Positions 40,601-52,500 of a DNA stretch of 64,000 nt are shown here, in pieces. The notes below the pieces were generated by a model. The model ran no database searches, was not told the DNA's origin, and saw only the letters and a program-made list of their open reading frames with translations. Both the position numbers and the translations under genes were made by a program. Position 1 is the first letter of the stretch. Every line of letters starts with the position of its first letter. Location: NCBI GenBank assembly GCA_914767715.1, contig OU612065.1, positions 17,858,001 to 17,922,000 of the forward strand, read 5' to 3'. Origin of the DNA: Membranipora membranacea (lineage: Eukaryota > Bryozoa > Gymnolaemata > Cheilostomatida > Membraniporidae).

Positions 40601-43600
40601 CCTATTATAAGCGGTTTTCAAGATAACCCTCTTTTCAGCACGTTTTTCATATACAGCGTGGGTTAAAAGTACCAAACTGGAGAGAGGACAACTTCGAATT
40701 AAGGCCTAAATCAGAGCTCAGAAGACTGTCTATAGAGGAAGAGTTTCCACTCACCTTGATCGGTATCGTTTCCTCCTGTTTCTATCCCTCTTATACGACG
40801 AGGAGCGATAACTTCTGCCTGATGAGTGAGAGTAAGACCTTGACCTACTTCTACTATAGTTACTATACCTCGACCCACTCCTTTGAGGAGTTAGTGATCT
40901 CTTTCTTGCGAGAGGTGACCTTGATCGAGATCGCCGACGTCTTCTACAACAGACAGGCATCATCAGAGTTTAAAGATAGTTTTCACAGATGACAGCTCTG
41001 TCAGATGTCAACAAACTTTTTACATGTAGAACAAGAACGCATCTTTTTCATTGATCAAGGGAAAAAGAGTGTGAAACTCATTTTACAAACCCCCAATCGC
41101 AAGGGTAATGTTATATTATCAAGCCCTTTCTTGAAACAAATCATATAAGCATACTTGTAGTTATCCCTCCTGCACTCTTCCTCCTCTTCACTAGAAGTGA
41201 GATCTGACGACTGAGAATCCACACTAGGAGTTCTGTATCTCCGAGGTTTCTTATTTTGTTTATATCCGCAGACTCTCTCATCATCCTCTGATAGCGATGT
41301 GCTTTCTTGGGAGGAGCTTCGCTGACGTCTGTGAGGGCGGCATCTAAAGAGGAAATTATTTATTTTCTTGGTCTTCTTTGCCATTTTCTTGATTGAATCC
41401 GCGAGGCATTTTCTCGCGGTGAGTAATTTAGCAGCAGATTATCCAACTTAACTTTTTCCTTAGAGGCGGGAATGGGAACGATGAAGCAAACAAACCAGGA
41501 GCAGCTCTTCATAACTGATCAATGTGAACATATGTACTTAGTTTACAACGCAATCATGATGGATTAAATTTGTTTCGCAAAGAGAATCTTTTAGTGGGCC
41601 AGAAAATATTTATCCGACTTATTATATTGATCATCTTATGTGTGACTATTTTATTTGCTGCTGCTGAAACACTCACTTTTCTTTTGATCTTTTCTTGTGC
41701 TTGTTTTTGGATTTCTTATTTTTCTTCTCTTTACTGCCTTTTCCATTTTCTTTGGTTTTCTTTGGTTCCGTTGAATTGAAACTACAAAATAGTGATAAAG
41801 CAGTCACATCGTATGTAGGACATAAATGCAATTTGACTGATAATAGGGCTGAGTCAATTTCATCAATACCAAGGTATAAGTAAGAAAATTAGCAAGACAA
41901 ACTTTTAATAGTGCCTCAGGCCAACAGATTTCAGTTTCAGCACTGATTAATAGTATGAGCTGCTAGTACACCATCAAGCGCCCATACCATGTGAACTATT
42001 GAACTTGAACATGGTTTAACCAGAACACATGAGACAAGCACCAACTCTCAATGTTTTGAACCAACATAGTAGTGCTTGTTGACAAGTGCTGACAGGCATC
42101 TCATATTGCTATTGCCTAGTCATTTTAGTTTTTTGTCCAAATGTTCAAATTATTCACCTATTTCTGCACTAGTAGTTTGTCTTGGGCAAATATCACATTA
42201 TACCCAGGAGTCTAGTTCAGCGGAAAAGAAAAATGTCACCCAATATATCATACCTATTGAGATAAGAAGGAAGCCTGTTATAATCCGCCAGAGCTTCTGT
42301 GTTGTTTTCTCTGACAGGACTCGGATCTCTGTCCATGATGACCGACTGTCCATCCCTTAGTATAGAACTAGCGGCGGTGAGAGCTGAATCATCCATACTA
42401 GGACCGCCGGTACAGCTGCTTAGTGCTGACAAATATCCTATAAAACATCCGGACATGATGACAGACCCGTGAGCAACAAAATGCACAATTCTTTTGCCAG
42501 CCTTTCGAATGCGCACCCTTACAAATGAACTTGCCACCTAGTAGTGCACAGTTGCTCATTAACAACTGGAAATTGTGTTATACAGAAAGCTATGATAAGT
42601 TTGGTAAAGCCACATCATCTCAGAGGATTCATTATTAGCAGCTTTCTTGATTAGCTATTGACTACAGTAGCAGTAAATAATCAACTAACGAAGTCCTTCA
42701 TCAGTCACAAAAACCTACTTCCTATGATATGTTTCGTTATCACTGGTAAAGAGCTTTACGCCACTGGTATACAGTGCTTTATCTAATTCAACACTCTGTT
42801 CACTTTTAAGCATGGCATTATGGCAATCATGTTGAGAAAGATTCTGACTGATTAATTTCATTGATACAATCAATCAATTCAATTCATCATTACTTCAAAG
42901 TCATGAGATCAAGGAGTTGGAAGTCACTTCCAGTTCATGACTTAAAATAAAAACCTCAAATTCCTGCAACATAACTACATTTCGATTGTTAGGCTCTCAA
43001 CAACTTACCTGGTATTTTATCGAGTAACATTTCTTCAGGACTAGGGGATCTCCTCCATTCTCGCCTAGGGGATGATCTCCTAGAAGCGTTACGTGAGGAT
43101 GTGCTGGATTGACCTCTCGAGTCATTTCTGGAGGGAGGTCTAGATGAGAGGTGGGATGACGGCCGAGAATTCTGAGCTGAGTCATTCATCCACGGTGGTC
43201 GCCTCATTGGTAATGAGTCTATCAATCAATAAATCATGATTGAGAGAAGAAATTTAAATACAGAGAAACTTGGATAAGAAAAAGCTAGAATCATAGTGAT
43301 GATTTCTTTTGTAAGATTAGGTTTGACCGAATGAGGTTGAATGGATTACCACCTAATTCTTGTTTGACAAAAGATTTTCGAAATGCACACACACCTGTCA
43401 ATTGATCCATTGGTTCCTGTTTCATTGTCTGACTGGTCTCAGCACTTCTAGTGGTTGGAACCTCAACTTCCTCATAGATAACCGTAGTTTCTAATTCTCC
43501 ATAAACAATCTCTTCAGTACCTAACTCTACTGTCTCTGATACATCTGGTAAACTGTTATCAGCAATAACTTCTTCTCCAGCTACAGAGATGTTATCTGCA

Positions 43601-45697
43601 GTTGAAGAACTTTCCAAACCACTGACAGTTGAATTTTGTACAGATTCTATATTGCTATCAATGCCCAAATCTACCACTGAGTTATTAGAATATCCACTCA
43701 TTGAAGCAGCTCCATATATAATGTTGGTTTCAGCTTTCATCCACCCTGTATCTATGTTCGAACATTCAGAAGTTACCACTTCAGTTGAAATGTCTGTTGA
43801 CATACCATCAGTATCAACCCACATGATATCTTCACTCTTTCCGCCGTTGTAATTTAAATCTGTGGATGCGGTGAAAGTAGTATGTTCCATGGAAGGAGTG
43901 TCCCGAGTTTGGACAGTTTGATGAAAAGTCATCACGGAATGAGGGTCAGCGACTTTAGTCATAGGGACCTCAAGGTCACCAATATCCGCTGTGTCACTAA
44001 GTTTCAGAGGATCATGAAGTTTTCCACTGTTTGTATTGAAAATTTTTAGCTTATCAATGCCGGCCGATGTTACTTCAGTTTTGACAGTGTTGAGGTTAAC
44101 ACTTGAGATGGGTAACCCACCGGTTAGTTCATTTTTCACTGCGGTCTGTAGTTTATATTTGGCTAATTGTGGTTGTCCGATTTGTGCTTTTCCACCTGGC
44201 ATTGGTGAGGGTTTTTGAGTACTTAGAATGATAATAGATTTGCCTGACCCAGATTGACCAAGCTGTACTGTACCACCTGGTTGCCTGGCGACTAGTTGTG
44301 CTAGCTGTGATGTTCCAGTTCCAGCTAATTTTACCGGGACAGTTGAAGGCTGTTTACTTAGGCTAGGTTGACCTATCTGGATAACTCGGGCATTCTTACC
44401 AACAAGAGAGACTGCAGGTTTTGTAGCAGCTTGCTGTTTTATAGCCTTACTTAAAAGTGAACTCTTGTCAATTAAAGACACTCCTCCCCTGCCTTTGTGT
44501 ATTGTAGGGGCGTGAAGCACATGTGTCTGTTGTTGCCGCCTCGGCTGGGTTTGGGATAGTGATATATTCACTGTGTTTTTTGAAAACACTGTGTTGTTGC
44601 TCTGATTTGATATGTCGGTGGGTTGGTGAAGAGTTTTTGACATGTCCACAGCGGGAGTTGGTTCTAATATTTCCCTCATATGGTCCTCATTTGATATGAC
44701 TGTCTCTTCAATAACAGCATCTGTGAAAAGGAAAAGAAGCAGTTTGGTAATTTTGGTAATATACATTGAGTAACTTTTAATATCAGGAGGTGTCCAGAAG
44801 AAGTTTCAATGAATTGTTGAATTTTCCTGACCTGGTCTCTTTTCATTGCGCAGTAAATGAACTGAGATCAACTAGCTGTTCAATAAATAGGCAAACATGA
44901 ACCACTCTAAGTTCACTGACCTTTTGATTTTTCATCATCATGGTTCTCAAATTGCTCAAACAGACTGTTCATGTCCTCGGCTTCGATACCCTCCATATCT
45001 ATAAATAACATAGCCAAACGTCATGATATAACATACCACCAATACCATCTTCAGCAAACAAAATCAACAAGCTTACTCAGGCTTTCTTCTCCATGACGCC
45101 GATATAATTCTGCAAAAAGAAACCATGACCGGAAAAACTGAAGTGTAATTGCTAAGAGAGCACAGACACATTGATTCAAGCCAACTTACATAAGAGCCCG
45201 CAAGACTCTTGCCCCGGCCGGAGAAGGGTTATTTTCACATTGGGCCGGCGAACAATTATACCGCCCAGAGTACATCAATATAAACATTTATACTCACCAA
45301 ATATTTGGAAGTCATCTTGGTTCTGATGATGCATACTAGCCAAGTTTCCATTCTGCTCCATCTCAGGAAAGACAATTTCTGTTTCTATCGCCTCACCAGG
45401 CAGCTCTTGTGGTGTCTCAGTTACGTCCTCAACTATGACCTGAGCTGTTAGCTTCTCAGCCATGGTATAACCATCATCTACTGTCTCAATATCAACCTCA
45501 TCATCATCATCGAGACGGAACCCCGCAGTGTTAGAGAGCGGAGAAGATAAAGATGTTGTGCAGTCCGCTAACTCCGTTTGTTGACCGCCAAAATCACCAC
45601 TGTCAAACTCTAGTTCAGGGTAAAGATTTCCCACAGTTTCCACAACCACGCATGGATCAGAAAAATCTTCTGATAGACTTATGTCAAGTCCCTCCAT
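37626..45697 (-). CDS. PPARGC1: PGC-1-like transcriptional coactivator (PPARGC1 / Spargel family)
   Basis: Exons on the minus strand: 45697-45298, 45109-45077, 44998-44921, 44720-43395, 43218-43009, 42425-42254, 41781-41677, 41343-41155, 40943-40755, 40003-39872, 39283-39101, 38684-38626, 38230-38147, 37738-37626. All phases match, giving 1090 aa. An acidic N-terminus (1-133) precedes a large Ser/Thr/Gln-rich region (171-612), a Lys-rich stretch (740-774) and RS-rich segments (about 613-682 and 838-944). A C-terminal RRM has RNP2 VYVGGI (971-976) and RNP1-like DNYGFVTY. The family-diagnostic end has GRRTFCKTDYADL and DDFDALLRQTLK. PGC-1 proteins coactivate genes for mitochondrial biogenesis and couple transcription to RNA processing. 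No LxxLL motif was seen. The exon acceptor lies 3 nt before the chosen ATG, so an upstream exon exists and could add coding sequence. Confidence 0.9.
37761..37842. repeat. 13-bp tandem repeat (TTTTATTATTATA)n
   Basis: About six nearly perfect 13-bp units lie in the last PPARGC1 intron, starting about 23 bp from the acceptor of the last exon. The repeat is A/T only. Confidence 0.85.
40218..40733. mobile_element. MITE-like fold-back element in PPARGC1 intron
   Basis: Long imperfect terminal inverted repeats of roughly 170 bp (about 40218-40390 and 40565-40733) flank a ~170-bp centre. Both ends read ATAGACAGT-TTCTGAGCTC. Matching blocks inside include GTTGTCCTCTCTCCAGTTTG, TTAACCCACGCTG and GGGTTATCTTGAAAACCGCT. 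There is no transposase ORF, so it would be non-autonomous. It sits between two RS-encoding exons, 21 bp from the donor of exon 40943-40755. Target-site duplication is unclear. Confidence 0.8.
45077..45109 (-). CDS. PPARGC1: PPARGC1 33-nt microexon
   Basis: This exon encodes ELYRRHGEESL between a TTTTTGCAG acceptor and GTAAGC donor, phase 1-1. It could be skipped without a frame shift, removing 11 residues next to the NSLFEQFE segment. Confidence 0.75.
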   Translation of the reverse strand, partial: NYIGVMEKKA

Positions 45698-45700
45698 TGC

Positions 45701-46573
45701 CTGCAAAGAAATTATTCTTATACGAGTTGTCTTGAATTCTTTAAGCAAGGGTCTTCCATTTCTTGCTTCAAGGCTGAGGGCTCTAGCATTTTGCATAACA
45801 ACATCATATAAATGAACATATTACCTGACAGAAATAAAACTCTTATTAACATAATTAATTAAGACCAATATTTGTTGATGTCATTTTGTTATTATTGTTA
45901 TAAAGAGTGTGGGACAATTATGTTTTACTGTTTGATAAAAATTGAGATAATCATGAATCATTATTTGCTTTCATTTGTCATAGATATGGGATCAGGATAA
46001 ACAAAGAAAAGCAGAAACATCAGAGACAGAGGTGATCAATAAAAAAGTGAATAATAAAAAAGGATGATAGATCATAATAGGTAGCATTAGCAATGATGTA
46101 AAGTATGTTATAATCCACTCACTCACCTTCAACTATAAGGCTAGAGTATTGTTATGTCAACTTCATTTATTTTGTCACTCTATGAATTGTTAGCAGTTCC
46201 TACTATCTCTACAACACCCAAAAATCTTGCAGACGCATTTTTTGTTTATGGCATGGTGCTGGAAATAACCTTGACATTGTTTGATTCCCAATTTTTGGGA
46301 GTTGAAGAGTAGATGGGTTTTTTGTGTTAAATCATAATTTTATGAAACATAAAAATGGGGGTCCTCGACTATAAAACATCAACTATTATACTACTTACAA
46401 TTGGGTATTCAGTCCTCTTTTATCCAATCAACTGACTGTTGACAGAAACTTGTGAAACGTCTCCATGTTGAATATTTTTGACAGAGAAAAAAATTGTTTT
46501 AGTGACTCACAAATAAGTTCCTCTCCTAGTTTTGAAAGTATTTTATCTGAAGCTTATTAGTTGAAAGAGAAGA
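45701..46573. promoter_or_regulatory. Head-to-head gap between PPARGC1 (-) and SF1 (+)
   Basis: There are 873 bp between the first recognised PPARGC1 exon and the SF1 start codon. The stretch is A/T-rich with no clear CpG island or TATA box by eye. The acceptor at 45702-45701 shows that PPARGC1 has an exon further upstream, possibly here or inside SF1 intron 1. A shared bidirectional promoter is therefore plausible but not shown. Confidence 0.4.
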
Positions 46574-49500
46574 ATGCCTGGTGCCAAAAGAGATGGTGAT
46601 GAGCGTAAGTTTATGGAGAATTTGTGTATACTACCTACACAGAACAGTCCATTCATTCCGTCTTTTTCGTTGTTTCAAATAAATGTAGTAATGTTTGTCA
46701 CAATTACTTACTTGCTACTTGTAGTGTAATCTCCAACTTCTTCTGAAGGTCCTAGAGATATGGCATAATCGTCTACTCCGTATTTCGTTCCGCGTCGGTA
46801 TCATGGGATCATCGGGTATTCTCGGCTGTCATGCCAGTCTAGCCTGCCACAGGTGGTGCCACAAGGAGATCACTACTTTATTATTTATTATAAATAAGTA
46901 ATTATCTCTCTCCTGTAGATTATTTTCACAATAAACATTCAATTTTTTTCAATCTTACATCCCAAATTATGATATATTTTTGCATACATTGGAGCCACAT
47001 GAGCTTTCTCAGTCATATTCATAATCATATGCCTGTATGCATACAATGAACTTCCGAGGAAGAGGGAGTTCATTGATGCATAGGGCATAGGCATCTGGAG
47101 TTACAAGCATGTCCAGTATCAACCACCCCCTTTCCGGGAAAGGGGTTGGTTGATACTGGACATGCTTGTAACTCCAGATGCCTATGCCTTTATGTATGCA
47201 TCTTGAAAAAGAAAATATATAAATAAATATATCTCATCTGACCTGTCATTTATAAAGTAGAGTAGAAAAAAAGAGAGTAATAGGTAGGCCTACTATACCA
47301 AGGAGTACTTGACTATACTATACCTTAAACACACACATGGATTGGATGAGATGATAACCTTTGATGCACAAACAAGCAAACCAGTATCAGTATAACATCA
47401 TAACTTGTTTTTTTTGACAGAATCAGCAAGCTGGCCACCACCAGAGAAAAAGAGGAAAAGGAAATCACGTTGGACGAATGACGAAGCGGATAAGACATTC
47501 ATACCTGGTATGCCCACAGTGTTACCTGCCGATGCTACAGAAGACCAAAAAGAACAATATATACGTGAGTATTTGATCAAGTCACCCCTCTATTTAACCC
47601 ACTCTAAGTTACAGTCTGTGCTCATCTTGCCACATATTATTACCATGAATGTCATGTGTGGGGTAACTTATTTTCCATTGGCATTGTCATAGTAGGACAT
47701 AAGGAAATGCATGAAATTAACCTTTGATCTCCTAATGAAGCAATATTCCATTTCAGTTAGCAAACTTTACAAGCTACTTGACTGATCGCCCACTGCCCAA
47801 GGTGCCTCCAAAGCCAGCAAACAGGTTTGTGCAATCGTGTAAGGTTCGACAGTACCAGATAGTGGTACCACACTTGAATCTTCAATCCATGCAAGCAGGT
47901 GCATAACTTACCTTAAACCATGTTTAGAATACCTTCTTGTGCAAATGTGTAATACAACTTAATCTTCTGGTTCTTTTCTCCTCTAATGAAAACTTTAGTT
48001 CAGCTACAGATTGAAGAGACAAGTAGAAGGTTGCGATCAGGAGACCTCGGAATTCCCGCCAACCCCGAAGAAAGGTTTGAGTCTGAAGATTGGAAAGCAG
48101 GCAGTTGGAGAGGAGATCTGAATTGCTCGCTGTCTAATATCCATCCAGAGAAATATTCCACATTTCATTCTCTCCATTCTGTGATAATAGACATGCACAT
48201 TGTTTTACATATTTTTTTCCCATTAACCTGATAATCTTTGAGTATCTATTCAAAACTCTACATTTAATGTGAATGAAAGCGTTTGTTAATAACTTGACAC
48301 TCAAATATTGTGGTTTTAATTATATTGACACAATTTTAGTTCCCGGTGCTCCCTGATTCTCAAGGCTCTACGTTTAGGACTGCTTACGTGATAAAACATT
48401 TTCCTCTTTATGAAAATCATTATTTCAAACCAAAGTTTTCAATTTGGCTCTCTAATGGTCAAAACTAAAAGCTAATTTGCATGGTCCATATAGTTAGAAA
48501 ATGCTGAGTTTGCATGAACATGGTCACCTTAGGATATTTCTGGGGGTAATTGATACACGTGTAGGAAAAGATATTAAAGCGTGATTACGTAACTTATCAA
48601 ACGTTAGATAACTCAGGGAATTTTCATTGTAGCTTCAGCAAACCTCAAACCTTGGTGTTACCTGTATTGAAATTTAACCTATACTATACCATTCGTTTTA
48701 GAGGATTGAAATTCAGTATAACCATTCGTTTTAGATAGTCGAACAGCAACATCCTGCACTGATAAATGCATTGATGATAAGACTATAAATAACCAAAATC
48801 ATTTCCTTTTAGCAAAATTTGTTGTTGTCATAAAATAACCAAATTCTCATTTTAGCTGAGCTGTAAATCATGGGGTACAAAATTAGTAAGGTCTCTAAAA
48901 AAAGTTGAATCAACAATATTGGTAACTATCTTTTTTAAATGTCATAAATGTTGCTGGACTAGCATGAGACTAACTGATGCTGATCTGAAAATGAGTTGAA
49001 AAAATTAAACTTGGAAATCGTTATTATCGAAGGTTAGCTTCTCGGTCCAGCTTCATTTTACTCAACTTGACGACAATAGTTTTGCAATATCACCTTTATC
49101 CCATAAAAATTCTTAAAAACAAGTTCAGAACCATACCATAACGTGGTGATATTGCACAGCTATTAGTGGAAAGAAAAAAAAGCCTACATGGCATGGCAAG
49201 CTGTTCTGTTCACCTCTTCAACTAAGCTAAAGTGGAGTCTGGTGTTTCTCTAGAATCATTTCTTTGCTATTAGCTTCTTTGGTGAACTGTAATAGCTTGT
49301 CAGATATGCTACAATCTATGTATGTATTGTAGACTGACCTTAGGATTATATTTTTATCTGTAGATCGCCCTCCCCTGAGCCAATATATAACAATGAAGGT
49401 AAGCGAATGAACACAAGAGAATATAGGACAAGAAAGAAACTAGAGGAAGATCGACATGAGAAGATCACAATGCTTCTGGCACTTAATACTGTCTACAAAC

Positions 49501-52500
49501 CTCCATCCGACTACAAGTAAGGCAGTAGAATAGTTTAATCAGGTGATAAAAGAAATTTGGTCTTCCCAGTTTGCAAAAAAAAAAAGAATCGATGACCTAG
49601 TGTAATCGCTTGCCTAGATGTTATTGTGTGCCTGAAATAATCCATTAACTGGTTAGCTCAAATTGCTGCATGTCTCAACCCTAAGCTCAAGTTTCTTCTG
49701 TTTTTACACAGGCCGCCAGTGATTCGAGTGAATGACAAGGTGATGATACCACAAGATGATCACCCAGAGATAAACTTTGTTGGTCTTCTTATTGGGCCGA
49801 GAGGAAATACTTTGAAAACATTAGAAAAAGAGGTGAGTTGCAGCTGATGATGAAATGATCATATATTACAATATTGATTATCTACATGAGAAGTATATCA
49901 AAATGTGTGGCAAGTATCTCGTTTTTTGAGTTGGATTTGAGGAGAAGACAACCTAATATATTGATAGTGACATACATGTAGTGTGTAGCACATTATATTT
50001 GGTTCTCGGGTATAATATTTATTTCCATGCCATTTCATCTGTTTGTGTCTTTTAAATGATAGACTGGAGCAAAGATAATTATCCGAGGTAAAGGATCAGT
50101 GAAGGAAGGTAAGATTGGAAGGAAGGATGGACAGCCCCTACCTGGTGAGGATGAGCCTCTACATGCCTATATCACTGCTAATGACCCGGAGAATGTCAAG
50201 AAGGCAGTGACAAGGGTGAGTATGTTTAACTGTCACAAGTTGGGCGTGTTCATAAATATGTATTAATTGAATGCTTACATGCCAAATATGGAAAAATATG
50301 GAGGATTATGTTATGGCTCTATCCAAGGAGTTCCTCTCACTCCTTGTTCTATCAAGCAAGACTGCTCTGCACTACACAGAGAAAAGGCGAAGGCATTTCT
50401 TGAAACAGATATGTATAAATATAAATATGTATGATTATGTGTCGCATTTCTTCACAAATATCAAGATTAAACAGAGAGTAGATAACCGTTTTGTTTTTAT
50501 GTTGATGACAGATACATGAGATAATAAAAGAAGGTATAGAGATACCTGAGGAGAAGAATGACCTGAGAAAGCAGCAGCTCAGAGAGCTGGCTCTGCTCAA
50601 CGGTACACTCAGGGATAACGATGCTGGACTACAGTAAGTACCCCTCATAATCAGAAAAAAACGAGGCAAAACTTATCATGCTATCGCTAGGTGAACCTTT
50701 TAAAATGGTTTAAATATGAACTAGCATGAACTTGCTTGAAATCCGTGTTTTCATTAGCCATGCAGCTGTGAATATGAAAAGATGCAGGGGAATAAATACC
50801 ATACTGATTGAGATCAGAGACTATAGATGGTCTATAGAAACTATACATCAGACTATAGGCTATATCCATATAGTTTCTGGTGGGATGATGTCTGATAACA
50901 GCCTTGTCAACTCATTATGGTCAATGCGAAGAATATCATACAAAGTTTTAGTATTATGCAAACCATAACAACCATTTAGACTAAGTTGCCTTAATCACCA
51001 AATTAGTGCCGTCTGCGTCTAGCTTTGACACAATAGGTGCTGAGACTGAATGCCTACTTTTCATGTAGGAAACTTAGACAGATCGCAGAAGCAGAAACAA
51101 TTATTACCAACCAGATTATTTGTACCAAGTGTGGAGCAGCTGGTCACATAGCTAAAGATTGTGTGCAGAGATCACCTGCCGAGATGGCTCAGCAGCAGAT
51201 GGTGGGCGTACAGTCAGGTGGTGATCTAGGTGTTCATACTATAGTCGGTCGGCAGGATAGAGCAAAAATGGACTCTGAATACATGTCCTTGATGGCTGAG
51301 CTTGGACAGGTCAGTGTTTTTTTTGTAAAAAAAATGGATGGAATGTCTTGGAATTGATAGTTTTGTTGATGTAAATACTCAGACTTTGGCATGTAACAAA
51401 GTCACGAAAGGATTCATTACCTGCATGTATCCGTTGTATTTCTAAAAAGCAGTCTTTCTGCTTTTGAGGATCAATTTTCTTGCTCTTTGTATTTTTGTTA
51501 AAAATACGATGACACTATTTCACTTTGTAGGTGGCACCCGCTACTGTCAAGGCTGAGCTGGCTTCTAAGATGCCTCAACCACTGATGGAGCAGATGCCTA
51601 AGAAGCCGTTTAGCCTCGGAGGAGGGGGTGGATTCCCTCAGGGAGGAGATAATGACGCCTCAGCCCCTCTGTCAGGAGCTAATGCTACGCCACAGCTCAG
51701 TGCAGATTATGGTTACGGAGGTCGAAGGTCACGCTTTGAGGACTTTGATAGTAACCGAGGTGGAAGGGGTGGACGTCATGACTCGTATAACAGCAGAGGG
51801 GGTGGCGGTGGTGGCAGATTCGATGACCGAGATGGAAGAGGTCGATTTGATCAAGGTCCACGATATGATAACAACCGAAGGGGATTTGATAGCGGGCCTC
51901 CGCAATCCAGATTTGATGGACCACCACCTTCCAGATTTGATCAAGGTCCTCCATCATCAAGATTTGATCAGGGGCCACCGTCGTCTAGGTTTGACCATGG
52001 CCCACCTCCTTCCAGGTTTGATCAGGGGCCTCCGCCAAGGTTTGATCAAGGACCTCCTCCTCATGGAAGGTTTGACAGAGGACCGCCGCCACCATTTGAG
52101 CAGCAAGGCGGGTAAGTCATAGTAGCTCTGTTGCTGGTTTTGTTAGTTTGATAGTCTAAATTCTATCTATCATGTGTGATGTTGCAACACTTCTGCCTTA
52201 AATCTCGAGTGAGATGTCCAACGTCTTGTAGCTTAGTGACCTGATCTACATAGACAAACTATGTATTGTATTAGAACCACGGGGAAACCCTTTCTTTGTG
52301 CTACAGCATACTGATTTTCATTGGGCTGATATACCTATTGCTTCAATGTTCATACAAGTTTGTACAGAACATCATTGCCATAGCGAAATACTTAATTATC
52401 AGATCTATTACGTTGCAGATGGAATCAAAGACATCAAGGACCCCCTCCACAGGGAGGTAACATGATGAATAGTAACCGATGGGGATCACCAGCTGCTGCA

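Noticed and set aside
51628-52122. 164-codon + strand ORF overlapping SF1 in another frame
   Set aside because: It is kept open by the repeat structure of the RFD-coding exon. It has no splice logic or family similarity of its own.
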